Below are positions 10,300-18,927 of a DNA stretch of 64,000 nucleotides, one piece after another. The position numbers and the translations under genes are program-made. The DNA lies in NCBI GenBank assembly GCA_910586505.1, contig CAJUGV010000001.1, forward strand, positions 248,001-312,000. Reading direction: 5' to 3'. How positions within the stretch are numbered: the first letter of the stretch is position 1; each line of letters begins with the position of its first letter. The notes beneath the pieces were generated by a model. It saw nothing but the letters and a program-made list of their open reading frames with translations, was not told the origin of the DNA and did not search any database. Source of the DNA: an uncultured Paraprevotella sp. (GTDB lineage: Bacteria; Bacteroidota; Bacteroidia; Bacteroidales; Bacteroidaceae).

Positions 10300-11034
10300 C
10301 TACATTACGGCCACCTTACGTTTACCCACAATATATATACCATGAGGCAATCCTTCCACCGCTTTGGCCGGATGCACCGCCGTGCGCACTTTCACTCCCC
10401 CCGCAGTATAGACGTCCACACACACGGCATCCTCATCCTTCACTTCACGAATGGCATCGGGACGGCCTACATAATAAAGCCGGAAATTGTCGAAACAGTT
10501 CCAATCATAAAGCACCCGCTCCGTTTTGACCAGTCCCACACGCAGGTCGCCCCTGGCATCGAGTGTACACTCCACTTCGTTGGCACCATACGCCCCGTCG
10601 TTGTTGAACGCGCTATGGGCGCCGCGCACATTGTCGGGATAAGTATAAGGACCGTAAGTGTAAGGCGCGCTTTCGTCAAATAAGGACATAAACGAACAAA
10701 CATCGTCATTCAGACTCATCATGGCCGGCAAACGTTCCGAACCGTTGTTGTGAGCGGCATACGCCTCACGTATGCCGCCGAAACGATAGAACCCCTGCGC
10801 CCTAAGACAATACGTGCCGGCCGGCATATTCTCCAGCAACTGATAGGTATCGAACGTCTTGTCATAGAACTCGGCCACACCGGACGAGGCTGCCGTGAAC
10901 GGAATGCCGTGCCATCCTCTGTCACCCTCCGAAAAATCCGGATTGACCAACAGGAAAGGCTCCTTCGCACAATCTTCCTTCATATTTTCCGGCATCGTCC
11001 GGTGCATGCCCTCTCTCGAAAGAATACTGCACAA
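10300..11034 (-). CDS. Orphan carbohydrate-binding-like module with secretion-type tail, probable detached GH51 C-terminus
   Basis: The frame encodes a beta-rich module (VNPDFSEGDRGWHG, then GTYCLRAQGFYRFGG and WNCFDNFRLYYVG) and ends with a DVYTAGGVKVR...GIYIVGKRKVAV tail, the same plan as the module and tail of the 942-residue protein at 49.9 kb. It has no signal peptide although such modules act outside the cell. The frame is open only back to 11064 and begins with a TTG; the first ATG is near 11007. It starts within 5 bases of the GH51 stop, one base out of frame. I infer a frameshift that cut it from the GH51 enzyme, but a separate 5'-truncated gene is possible. Confidence 0.5.
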   Translation of the reverse strand: MCSILSREGMHRTMPENMKEDCAKEPFLLVNPDFSEGDRGWHGIPFTAASSGVAEFYDKTFDTYQLLENMPAGTYCLRAQGFYRFGGIREAYAAHNNGSERLPAMMSLNDDVCSFMSLFDESAPYTYGPYTYPDNVRGAHSAFNNDGAYGANEVECTLDARGDLRVGLVKTERVLYDWNCFDNFRLYYVGRPDAIREVKDEDAVCVDVYTAGGVKVRTAVHPAKAVEGLPHGIYIVGKRKVAVM

Positions 11035-11038
11035 GGGG

Positions 11039-13525
11039 TTAGGGCATGACGGGTTTCTCCTCCGTCACAAGAGTCACGTCCTTCACGTTCAGACGCAATA
11101 TATTGACGGAATAAGCAGGGACTTCATAAACGAACTTTTGTCCCGACACGTTCAAAGCGGATTCCTTAGGCGCCACATTATAAGGATTATCCGTAGTGTT
11201 TTCGTCCGTACCCCGGGCACCGGACAGCACAACGACCGTTCCTCCGGTCACTGAGGCATGGGCCAGGTTGACGGTAGTCATGTGCGCCTCGGGATGGGGA
11301 TTCACCAACTTCACATAAAGCACACCGGCCTCGTCGTCGATATTGGAGGAGACATAGACCTTGCGGTTTACCGGCAGACTGAAATCATACACGAACTCTC
11401 CGTCCAGATAGCAGCTCACATGCGTTCCCTTGACTTCCACCTTGATATGGTAGGTATGTCCGGTCACCAGGCTGCCGTTCACACTGGCCACCGTAGATTT
11501 CGAACCGTTGGTACATACCTCTACTCCATGCTTCTCATTGCCCCATCCGCCAAGATTCCACCAGCAATAATTATCACTGTCGGCATAGTTGAACACAATG
11601 AGAAAACCTTCCGCACCGTTGTTTTTAGTGGCATCCACCTCATAGGTGTAGTCGGCGCCGGGCTGCACGTCGCACATATAGATTTGTCCCTGCATGGAAG
11701 CGTCCGACTGAATGAGCGCACCGTTCACGGTAGACCAGCGCCCGCCGTTCGAATGCCATTCGGGCTTCACGGAAGAAAAATCATCACTGAACACCACATT
11801 TCCCTGCCCGTCCGTCACTTTCACGTTATCGAACGTAGCATTCGTCTGCCATGTGCTCAGACCGACAGTGCCCTTCTGCAACAGAAGATTATCTTCTTCC
11901 GTCCACTTGACATTCTGTTTGCCCACGTTATTGGGGAAGAGCTGCTGCACGTAGTACGAGGGTGTCCCATAGCTGAAATGGCTGTTGAAACGAATCATGT
12001 CGGGACGCCAGTTGTAATTGTTCTCGTTGACAAAGATGGGAGCATAGCTGTTCATGATGCAGACATCGGAATTATTCTCCATCCCTTGCATGAAAACCGC
12101 TTCACCGATGGCCGCATTCAAATGACCGTTCACACCGAAATTCTGCGTCACGGCATACTCTCCCACATAGATCTTATGATTCGAACGGCTGTAAGTGTCA
12201 TACTTGCCGTATTGACTGATGAACCATGCCGGACTGCGGTAATAGTGTTCGTCCACCGCTTCCACAGGATAAGGGTTACGCCAACTGGGGGTATCCGTCC
12301 CCCATGATTCCACATTGCCGATCAACATCACTTCCGGATATTTTGCCTTGATGGCCTTGCGGAACTGCTCGTAACGTTCCGCATAATGATCGCTTTGGTC
12401 GCTGTTATTGGCCGAACTGAAATTATAATTCTCGTTTCCTATTTCCAGCAAACGGAGATTGAACGGTTCGGGATGCCCGTTTCTGGCCCGCAAAGCTCCC
12501 CACTTTGTGGTTGCGGCATCACCGTTACAGTATTCCAAAGCGTCAAGCGCCTCCTGAATATACTCTTCTATCCGGTTGTAATCCACCACCCAGCCGTGTC
12601 CCATGCCCATATTGACCACGAACAGCGGCTCCGCACCAAGATCTTCGGTAAGCTGAAGCATTTCATGGAATCCGAAACCGTCCGACACATTATATCCCCA
12701 GTTACGGTTCATGTGACCGGGCCGCTCCTCAATGGGGCCTATGGTGTTCTTCCACTCAAAACGGTTGGTCTTGCCATCGGCAAAATGCCCTTCCACATAA
12801 CAACCTCCGGGAAAACGTACAAAAGAGGGATTGGCGGCCTCCAGCATTTTGGCCAGGTCCTCACGGCAACCGTTTTCACGGCCTTTGTAAGTAGGAGGGA
12901 AAAGGCTGACCACATCCAGCACGACAGTACCGGCAGCAGAACCTTTCAGGGCGAACCATCCGCGGGTATCGGTTCCCGTGGCCGTTATCTCGGCCGTCAT
13001 TTTAGTCCATTCCTGACCCACATTTACTGTCATGTCCTTGCTTCCCAGCGGTTTTCCGTCTTCCGTCTGCAACTCTGCCGTCAGCCGGCCCCGGTAAGAC
13101 GGTTGTCCCTTCATCCAGAAAGAGAGCTTGTAAGTACGGCCCTCCACGACGTTGATTCCCCAGAATCCCTCATTACGCACTCCGTCACCTGCCGACTTGA
13201 GTTCCAGTTCAAGTGCATGCTGTTGCGCTTCGTTAAGCATTCCGTCGGTCACCACGGCCATCCGCGCACCGCCTACGGCCCACCACTTGTCGGGATTCGA
13301 CGCGTTGTCCTCGAAAGAACGGTTGTGGATCAACTCGGCATACAATCCGCCGTCGCCGGCATGGTTGATTTCCTCAAAGAACAGGCCGTAATGACGATCG
13401 CCTATCGACGCACCGCGCCGGCCGGCATCAATATCCAGCGTCACCTGAGCCAAGGAAGAAGCAGCATAGATTCCGGCAAACACCACGGAAGCCAGCCGCT
13501 TGAAAGAAAACTTTTCCTTAATCAT
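11039..13525 (-). CDS. Secreted alpha-L-arabinofuranosidase, GH51
   Basis: An 828-residue exo-acting enzyme that releases L-arabinose from arabinan or arabinoxylan side chains. The signal peptide spans about residues 1-27. A CBM4/9-like domain (about 65-210) precedes the GH51 barrel (about 215-520). The acid/base is Glu365 in EIGNENY and the nucleophile is Glu456 in VGEYAV. A laminin-G/concanavalin-like insert follows (about 555-725), then the C-terminal beta domain. It ends VTEEKPVMP, a few residues beyond the usual family end, and the next open frame to the left looks like a missing tail. No transporter or other polysaccharide-utilisation genes adjoin it. Confidence 0.93.
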   Translation of the reverse strand: MIKEKFSFKRLASVVFAGIYAASSLAQVTLDIDAGRRGASIGDRHYGLFFEEINHAGDGGLYAELIHNRSFEDNASNPDKWWAVGGARMAVVTDGMLNEAQQHALELELKSAGDGVRNEGFWGINVVEGRTYKLSFWMKGQPSYRGRLTAELQTEDGKPLGSKDMTVNVGQEWTKMTAEITATGTDTRGWFALKGSAAGTVVLDVVSLFPPTYKGRENGCREDLAKMLEAANPSFVRFPGGCYVEGHFADGKTNRFEWKNTIGPIEERPGHMNRNWGYNVSDGFGFHEMLQLTEDLGAEPLFVVNMGMGHGWVVDYNRIEEYIQEALDALEYCNGDAATTKWGALRARNGHPEPFNLRLLEIGNENYNFSSANNSDQSDHYAERYEQFRKAIKAKYPEVMLIGNVESWGTDTPSWRNPYPVEAVDEHYYRSPAWFISQYGKYDTYSRSNHKIYVGEYAVTQNFGVNGHLNAAIGEAVFMQGMENNSDVCIMNSYAPIFVNENNYNWRPDMIRFNSHFSYGTPSYYVQQLFPNNVGKQNVKWTEEDNLLLQKGTVGLSTWQTNATFDNVKVTDGQGNVVFSDDFSSVKPEWHSNGGRWSTVNGALIQSDASMQGQIYMCDVQPGADYTYEVDATKNNGAEGFLIVFNYADSDNYCWWNLGGWGNEKHGVEVCTNGSKSTVASVNGSLVTGHTYHIKVEVKGTHVSCYLDGEFVYDFSLPVNRKVYVSSNIDDEAGVLYVKLVNPHPEAHMTTVNLAHASVTGGTVVVLSGARGTDENTTDNPYNVAPKESALNVSGQKFVYEVPAYSVNILRLNVKDVTLVTEEKPVMP

Positions 13526-13664
13526 AAAATTAATATTGAGATTAATGTTTTAAACGTCGGTAATACACAGATTACCGTGCTCAAAGTTAATTAAAACCTC
13601 TTTTTATCCCTAATAAAAATATAAATTACTACCGACAAGGCATCAAATTCTCCTTTTTTCTCCG

Positions 13665-13672
13665 TAACTTTG
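13665..13672 (+). promoter_or_regulatory. -7 promoter box of metK
   Basis: TAACTTTG fits TAnnTTTG exactly. Transcription would begin about 7-10 bases downstream, which puts the SAM-II-like element at the 5' end of a leader of roughly 130 bases. Confidence 0.65.
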
Positions 13673-13686
13673 CAACCGGAAATACA

Positions 13687-13740
13687 AATGTGGATAGATT
13701 TGGGCAGCTTGCAACCACGGTAAAAAATGCTAAATACAGT
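13687..13740 (+). promoter_or_regulatory. SAM-II-type riboswitch upstream of metK
   Basis: The metK leader carries the conserved words of the SAM-II (metA/SAM-alpha) riboswitch in the right order: a P1 stem formed by GTGG (13690-13693) and CCAC (13715-13718), GATTT in the loop (13697-13701), GCTTGCA (13707-13713), the A-rich junction TAAAAAA (13721-13727) and GCTAAA (13729-13734) for the pseudoknot. SAM-II RNAs bind S-adenosylmethionine and lower expression of methionine/SAM genes. Here it would give feedback on SAM synthetase. The element ends 73 bases before the start codon. The identification is by eye; a covariance-model search was not possible. Confidence 0.78.
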
Positions 13741-13812
13741 CTTTACACTGCACGCATACCTCCCCAATGAAACCCCGTTCTTATTATTAATTTTAAATTC
13801 AAACACATAGAA

Positions 13813-15096
13813 ATGGGTTACTTATTTACATCAGAGTCTGTGTCCGAGGGACATCCCGATAAAGTGGCAGACCAGATCTCCGACGCCGTATTGGACGAAC
13901 TGCTGGCTTTCGACCCGAACTCAAAAGTCGCTTGCGAGACATTGGTCACGACAGGTCAGGTCATCGTGGCCGGTGAAGTGAAGTCGGAAGCTTATGTCGA
14001 CCTGCAGGAAATTGCCCGTCGCACCATTCGCCGCATCGGCTACACCAAAGCAGAATACAAATTTGAAGCGGAAAGTTGCGGAGTTTTCTCTGCCATCCAT
14101 GAACAGAGCGCCGATATCAACCGGGGCGTGGAGCGTCAGGACCCGATGGAACAGGGAGCTGGCGACCAAGGCATGATGTTCGGCTACGCTACCAATGAAA
14201 CGGAGAACTACATGCCGCTGTCGCTCGACCTCAGCCACAAAATCCTGCGCGTACTGGCAGAAATCCGTCGCGAAGGAAAGGAAATGACCTACCTGCGTCC
14301 CGATGCCAAAAGTCAGGTGACGATCGAATACGATGACAACGGTAAACCGGTACGTGTGGACACCATCGTCGTGTCCACCCAACATGATGAATTTATCCGG
14401 CCAGCCGACGGCAACCAAGAAGAAGCCGACAGACAGATGCTAGACAAAATCCGTCAGGATGTCATCACCATTCTCATGCCGCGTGTGATAGCCGAAATCC
14501 ACGATCCCGCCGTGCTCAGCCTGTTCGACGAACACATCACCTACCACGTGAATCCTACGGGCAAATTCGTCATCGGAGGGCCCCACGGCGACACCGGACT
14601 GACCGGCCGCAAGATTATCGTAGACACCTATGGAGGAAAAGGAGCACACGGAGGAGGCGCCTTCTCCGGAAAAGACCCTTCCAAGGTAGACCGTTCGGCT
14701 GCCTATGCCGCACGCCACATTGCCAAGAACATGGTAGCCGCCGGAGTAGCCGACGAAATGCTGGTGCAAATCAGCTATGCCATCGGCGTGGCGCGTCCCG
14801 TGAACATCTACGTCAATACATACGGACGCAGCCATGTGAGTATGAGCGACGGTGAGATTGCACAAAAGATAGAAGAGTTGTTCGACCTGCGCCCGAAAGC
14901 CATCGAAGACCGTCTGAAACTCCGTAATCCCATCTATGAGGAAACAGCCGCCTACGGTCACATGGGACGCCGGCCGCAAATCGTCACCAAAGAGTTCCAC
15001 AGCCGCTACATTCCTACCAGAGCGGTCGAAGTAGAACTCTTTACCTGGGAGAAGCTGGACTATGTGGATAAGATAAAAGAAGTTTTCGGATTATAA
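13813..15096 (+). CDS. metK: S-adenosylmethionine synthetase
   Basis: MetK makes S-adenosylmethionine from methionine and ATP in the cytosol. The 427-residue length is as expected for this phylum. Visible signatures are [16 protein letters not shown] near the N-terminus, [15 protein letters not shown], and the glycine-rich P-loop [16 protein letters not shown]. The start codon follows an AT-rich leader holding a SAM-II-like riboswitch, so the gene is probably repressed by its own product. A LOG-family gene follows 2 bases after the stop. SAM is the ribosyl donor for QueA and the radical source for MiaB, both encoded in this window. Confidence 0.97.
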   Translation: MGYLFTSESVSEGHPDKVADQISDAVLDELLAFDPNSKVACETLVTTGQVIVAGEVKSEAYVDLQEIARRTIRRIGYTKAEYKFEAESCGVFSAIHEQSADINRGVERQDPMEQGAGDQGMMFGYATNETENYMPLSLDLSHKILRVLAEIRREGKEMTYLRPDAKSQVTIEYDDNGKPVRVDTIVVSTQHDEFIRPADGNQEEADRQMLDKIRQDVITILMPRVIAEIHDPAVLSLFDEHITYHVNPTGKFVIGGPHGDTGLTGRKIIVDTYGGKGAHGGGAFSGKDPSKVDRSAAYAARHIAKNMVAAGVADEMLVQISYAIGVARPVNIYVNTYGRSHVSMSDGEIAQKIEELFDLRPKAIEDRLKLRNPIYEETAAYGHMGRRPQIVTKEFHSRYIPTRAVEVELFTWEKLDYVDKIKEVFGL

Positions 15097-15098
15097 AT

Positions 15099-15686
15099 AT
15101 GAACCGCATTCAGTCTGTCTGTGTGTACTCCGCTGCCGGCAGTCAAATAGCCGACGCCTATTTCCGCGATGCACAGGAGTTAGGAAAACTCCTTGCACAA
15201 AACAGTCTCCGCCTGATAAACGGCGGCGGAGACGTCGGACTCATGAGAGCTTGCTCCGATGCCTGTTTGGCCGCCGGAGGCCAGGTGACCGGTATCATCC
15301 CCCGCTTCATGGTAGAACGGGGCTGGCAGCACCCCGCCCTCACAGAACTGATCGTAACAGAAGACATGCACACCCGTAAACAGACAATGGCCCGCCTCTC
15401 GGACGGCGTCATTGCTCTGCCGGGCGGTTGCGGTACGATGGAGGAACTACTTGAAATCATTACTTGGAAGCAACTCGGCCTGTACCTTAATCCTATTGTC
15501 GTTCTAAATACCGACGGATACTACGACCCACTGCTCGAAATGCTCAGCCGAGCCATAGAAGGAGGCTTCATGCACCCTGCACACCTTCATCTCTGGCAAA
15601 CGGCCTCAACTCCATCCGAAGCCGTCGACCTCTTATTTTCCACACCTATATGGAACAAGGAAACAGGCAAGTTCACATCCATCTGA
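15099..15686 (+). CDS. LOG-family (TIGR00730) nucleotide phosphoribohydrolase
   Basis: A 195-residue Rossmann-fold protein of the Lonely-Guy family, which cleaves nucleoside 5'-monophosphates such as AMP or cytokinin nucleotides to free base and ribose 5-phosphate. The family motif PGGCGTMEEL (PGGxGTxxE) and the upstream MHTRKQTM arginine region are intact; INGGGDVGLM forms the N-terminal nucleotide loop. It lies 2 bases after metK and its stop is 2 bases before the likely start of the DUF4271 gene. The physiological substrate in Bacteroides is unknown; adenine salvage is a reasonable guess. Confidence 0.88.
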   Translation: MNRIQSVCVYSAAGSQIADAYFRDAQELGKLLAQNSLRLINGGGDVGLMRACSDACLAAGGQVTGIIPRFMVERGWQHPALTELIVTEDMHTRKQTMARLSDGVIALPGGCGTMEELLEIITWKQLGLYLNPIVVLNTDGYYDPLLEMLSRAIEGGFMHPAHLHLWQTASTPSEAVDLLFSTPIWNKETGKFTSI

Positions 15687-15688
15687 AC

Positions 15689-16693
15689 ATGAAAGATTCA
15701 CTCCGTACAGGTTTTCCCGCACAAAAAAGAAGCACGCAGCCTGCCTCGCAGAAATTCAACCCGAAACAGATTCTCGAAAGTCTGCCTGCCGATGCCACAC
15801 CGGCACAACAGGATTCTGCCATACAAGCACACCTGCCACAACGCGAAACCATACGCTCTACCCGTCCCGACACACTAAACCTTCCGGGATGGCACATAGC
15901 GCCGGCTGACACTCCCCATGCCACGGAAAACATTCTCTTCGACCGGAATTTCTTCAGCCCTTCGCCTTATTATCATGCCGAGATCAACTACCGGCAACAT
16001 GGCATGACAGCCGAACCGCTTCCTTATATGCTGCGCAACGATGACTGGGTTACCAGCATCCTGCTTTGTTGCTTCTTCGTCGTCATGATCATTTTCGCCC
16101 ACAGCAAAAAGTTTATCGCACAACGCCGGCAAGACTTCTTTCCAAGCAAAACGAACAAAGAATCGTTATTCTCAATAGAAACAGGCCGGGATATGCGCCA
16201 CGCAGTATTTCTTTACCTTCAGAACGGGCTCCTGCTCGGTCTGTTCTTCTTCGATTATACACAGGCAACCCACGACCTCTTCATGCTCCCCTTCCCCCCC
16301 CATCTCCTATTGGGTATCTATACACTGGTTTGCTGGATATACTTAGGGATAAAGCAACTTCTTTATCTTTTCATAAATTGGATTTATTTTAACAAAGAAG
16401 ACAGAGCTACATGGACCAAATCATATTCGTTCCTTGTTGCGGCCGAAGGCATACTGCTTTTTCCGCTTGCCTTAATCACCGTATACTTCAATCTTTCCGT
16501 AGCAGACATGACCCTATACCTTTGTCTTCTGGCCGGTTCTATCAGAGTTCTGCTTTTTTATAAAACTTTTCAGATATTTTTCGCAGATTTTCATGGCATC
16601 CTGCATTTAATTGTGTACTTTTGTGCCCTTGAATTGCTGCCTCTTTGCTGCTTATGGCAAGCACTCACATATACAAACGACATACTATTATAA
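15689..16693 (+). CDS. DUF4271 membrane protein
   Basis: A 334-residue protein from the ATG at 15689, which sits 2 bases after the LOG-family stop; an earlier in-frame ATG at 15650 lies inside that gene. A polar, proline-rich N-terminal half (to about residue 115) is followed by five or six membrane helices (about 118-138, 168-190, 200-225, 245-270, 275-295, 303-330). DUF4271 proteins commonly precede the uroporphyrinogen-III synthase gene in Bacteroidales, as here (15 bases to hemD). No function is established. Confidence 0.8.
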   Translation: MKDSLRTGFPAQKRSTQPASQKFNPKQILESLPADATPAQQDSAIQAHLPQRETIRSTRPDTLNLPGWHIAPADTPHATENILFDRNFFSPSPYYHAEINYRQHGMTAEPLPYMLRNDDWVTSILLCCFFVVMIIFAHSKKFIAQRRQDFFPSKTNKESLFSIETGRDMRHAVFLYLQNGLLLGLFFFDYTQATHDLFMLPFPPHLLLGIYTLVCWIYLGIKQLLYLFINWIYFNKEDRATWTKSYSFLVAAEGILLFPLALITVYFNLSVADMTLYLCLLAGSIRVLLFYKTFQIFFADFHGILHLIVYFCALELLPLCCLWQALTYTNDILL

Positions 16694-16708
16694 AAAAATT
16701 GGACACTT

Positions 16709-17452
16709 ATGATAAGAAAGATTCTGGTTTCACAACCCAAACCAGCCTCCGAGAAATCTCCTTATTTTGAGATTGCCTCCAAGTATGGTGTGGAAGTAGT
16801 ATTCAGACCATTTATCAAGATTGAAGGTTTGTCTGCAAAGGAATTCCGTCAACAGAAAGCCTCCATATTGGATTTTACCGCCGTGGTATTTACCTCACGC
16901 AATGCTATCGACCATTTTTTTCTGTTGTGTAAAGAACTACGCGTAACCATTCCGGAAGATATGAAATACTTCTGTATCACGGAGACCATTGCACTCTATA
17001 TCCAGAAATACGTACAATACCGCAAACGCAAAGTATTCTTCGGCACGACAGGCAAAATAGACGACTTGAGTCCCTCCATGCTTAAACACAAAACGGAGAA
17101 GTATCTGGTTCCACTCTCAGATGTGCACAACGACGAAATAACCAACCTGCTGGATGCAAAGAAGCTTACCCACAAGGAAGTAGTGATGTACCGCACGGTG
17201 AGCAACGACTTCAAGAGCGATGAGAAGTTTGATTACGACATGCTGATTTTCTTCAGTCCTTCGGGCATACAGGCCCTTCTGAAAAACTTCCCCGACTTCC
17301 AGCAAGGCGACATCGCCATCGGCACATTCGGACCGGCCACGGCACAGGCCGTGAAAGATGCCGGTCTGCGTCTGGACCTGGAAGCGCCCTCTTCGCAGTA
17401 CCCATCCATTACCGCTGCATTGGAAGCCTTCGTAAAGGAACACAACTGCTGA
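16709..17452 (+). CDS. hemD: Uroporphyrinogen-III synthase
   Basis: A 247-residue HemD-family protein, which cyclises hydroxymethylbilane to uroporphyrinogen III, the branch point to heme, siroheme and cobalamin. The fold is weakly conserved in sequence; the supporting features are the N-terminal KILVSQPKPASEKSPYF, VVFTSRNAIDHFF and, in the second lobe, FFSPSGIQALLKNF followed by GTFGPATAQAVKDAG, the typical end of the family. Many Bacteroides lack full heme synthesis, so the product may serve corrinoid or siroheme routes. A clear hairpin terminator follows the stop. Confidence 0.88.
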   Translation: MIRKILVSQPKPASEKSPYFEIASKYGVEVVFRPFIKIEGLSAKEFRQQKASILDFTAVVFTSRNAIDHFFLLCKELRVTIPEDMKYFCITETIALYIQKYVQYRKRKVFFGTTGKIDDLSPSMLKHKTEKYLVPLSDVHNDEITNLLDAKKLTHKEVVMYRTVSNDFKSDEKFDYDMLIFFSPSGIQALLKNFPDFQQGDIAIGTFGPATAQAVKDAGLRLDLEAPSSQYPSITAALEAFVKEHNC

Positions 17453-17465
17453 TATAATTACTATA

Positions 17466-17498
17466 AAAAAGGGTGCCGGACAAGCACCCTTTTTACTT
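17466..17498 (+). terminator. Rho-independent terminator after hemD
   Basis: An 11-bp perfect stem (17466-17476 with 17484-17494, core GGGTGC/GCACCC) with a 7-base loop ends in a run of T. It separates hemD from rnpA. Confidence 0.85.
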
Positions 17499-17519
17499 TA
17501 TCACTCCACATCGCATCCT

Positions 17520-17960
17520 ATGGAACAGAAACAGGACTTTTCATTTCACAAATCAGAGCGCCTGTGCAGCAAGCGTGTTATCGACACCTTGTTCACCGGC
17601 GGACACAAATCCATGTCCGTTTTTCCACTCCGCGTAGTATTCATGCCTGTTACAGCCACCCAGGGCACACCTCCCGCATCCATTCTTATATCCGTATCGA
17701 AACGGCGATTCAAAAAAGCCGTAAAACGCAACCGGGTGAAACGGCAAATCAGGGAAGCCTACCGCCTGCACAAACATATCCTGACCGACACCCTATCCAC
17801 ACACCCGGAAACAGGGCTGGCCATCGCTTTCCTGTGGCTTTCCGACCGGCTGTACACCTCTGCCGAAGTGAATGCATGCATCAAACGCCTGCTTATGCGC
17901 ATCTCCGAACAAATACAAACACCCCCGACCGATATATCCACAGATGAAAAACTTTTCTGA
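17520..17960 (+). CDS. rnpA: Ribonuclease P protein component
   Basis: RnpA is the protein subunit of RNase P, which trims the 5' leader of precursor tRNAs. The 146-residue product has the family's [10 protein letters not shown] start and the RNA-binding signature [18 protein letters not shown] in the middle. Bacteroidetes RnpA proteins are longer than the roughly 120 residues of E. coli, as here. The gene overlaps yidD by 17 bases. In many bacteria rnpA follows rpmH near the origin; here it follows hemD, the usual Bacteroides arrangement. Confidence 0.95.
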   Translation: MEQKQDFSFHKSERLCSKRVIDTLFTGGHKSMSVFPLRVVFMPVTATQGTPPASILISVSKRRFKKAVKRNRVKRQIREAYRLHKHILTDTLSTHPETGLAIAFLWLSDRLYTSAEVNACIKRLLMRISEQIQTPPTDISTDEKLF

Positions 17961-18186
17961 TACCTTATTGCGCCAGCTCTCGAACCTGCTGATCATCCCC
18001 ATACAGTGTTACCGCCGCACGATTTCTCCCCTGACACCCCCTTCCTGCCGGTTCACCCCCACCTGCTCGCAGTATGCCATCGAAGCCATCCGCAAATACG
18101 GTCCGTTCAAAGGACTTTATCTGTCCGTACGCCGCATTCTACGATGCCATCCGTGGGGCGGAAGCGGCTATGACCCCGTACCATGA
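17944..18186 (+). CDS. yidD: Membrane protein insertion efficiency factor YidD
   Basis: An 80-residue YidD protein. I start it at the ATG at 17944, giving [11 protein letters not shown] and an amphipathic N-terminal helix, rather than at upstream in-frame ATGs inside rnpA. The conserved Cys motif [22 protein letters not shown] and the end [18 protein letters not shown] are intact. YidD aids YidC-dependent membrane insertion at the inner face of the membrane. It overlaps rnpA by 17 bases and is followed by tatD after 4 bases. Confidence 0.93.
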   Translation: MKNFSDTLLRQLSNLLIIPIQCYRRTISPLTPPSCRFTPTCSQYAIEAIRKYGPFKGLYLSVRRILRCHPWGGSGYDPVP

Positions 18187-18190
18187 ACAC

Positions 18191-18850
18191 ATGAACACTT
18201 ATCTGAACATTCACACACACCGACCGCCGGCCTCGCCCACCGAAACCGTCATCCGCAACTATATCCTCCACGATGTGCCCTATGAACAGGAAAAGGCAAC
18301 ACCACGGGAGTCCTTTTCAGCCGGCATACACCCCTGGTACGTTCCGGCCCATCCAGAAACAGCATTGGAAGAACTGGCCCGCCTGGCGGCCCTCCCCGCC
18401 TGCAAAGCCATCGGAGAAACGGGACCGGACAAATTTGCCGCCGCCCCCATGCCGCTCCAATGCAACCTTTTCCTCCGTCAGGCCGAACTGGCCGCCAACC
18501 ACCGGCTTCCCCTTATCATCCATTGCGTCAGAGCATGGGACAAACTGTTTGCCATGCAGAAAGAAATGCCTGCCGGCCTCACCTGCATCATTCACGGTTT
18601 CCGCGGCAAACCGGAACTGGCCGGAAGCCTGCTGCACCACGGCTTCTATCTCAGCTTCGGCTTCCATTTCCATCCGCAAAGCCTTTCACTCTGCCCCCCG
18701 GAACGCCTTTTTCTGGAAACCGACGAAGACCGGCGCCACGTGGAAGTTCTCTATCACAAGGCTGCCGCCCTGCACGCCTGCTCGCCCGACAGTTTACGCA
18801 TACAATGCCACAAAAATTTCGAGCGCATTACCGCACCGTCTAAAAAATAA
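18191..18850 (+). CDS. TatD-family metal-dependent hydrolase
   Basis: A 219-residue short TatD-like amidohydrolase, starting at 18191, just after the yidD stop. Metal and active-site features visible are NIHTHR (HxH), GIHPWYV, AIGETGPDK (Glu ligand), LIIHCVRAWD (His), IIHGFRG (His) and LETDEDR (catalytic Asp). TatD proteins are DNases or D-aminoacyl-tRNA deacylase-like enzymes; the substrate here is unknown. The chain is about 40 residues shorter than E. coli TatD, mostly from lost loops, which is common in Bacteroidetes versions. Confidence 0.85.
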   Translation: MNTYLNIHTHRPPASPTETVIRNYILHDVPYEQEKATPRESFSAGIHPWYVPAHPETALEELARLAALPACKAIGETGPDKFAAAPMPLQCNLFLRQAELAANHRLPLIIHCVRAWDKLFAMQKEMPAGLTCIIHGFRGKPELAGSLLHHGFYLSFGFHFHPQSLSLCPPERLFLETDEDRRHVEVLYHKAAALHACSPDSLRIQCHKNFERITAPSKK

Positions 18851-18855
18851 GAATA

Positions 18856-18889
18856 TTTTTGCAAGTCTCATTGAAAGGCTGTACTTTTG
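18856..18889 (+). promoter_or_regulatory. Promoter of tyrS
   Basis: A -33 TTTTTG (18856-18861) and a -7 TACTTTTG (18882-18889) are separated by 20 bases, the standard Bacteroides layout, 38 bases before the tyrS start. Confidence 0.75.
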
Positions 18890-18927
18890 TACGATTCAAA
18901 TTTTACCTAACAAAATAAATTCATACG

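Noticed and set aside
12386..13594. Long plus-strand open frame opposite the GH51 gene
   Set aside because: The minus-strand GH51 enzyme is complete with signal peptide and catalytic Glu pair; the opposing frame shows no domain.
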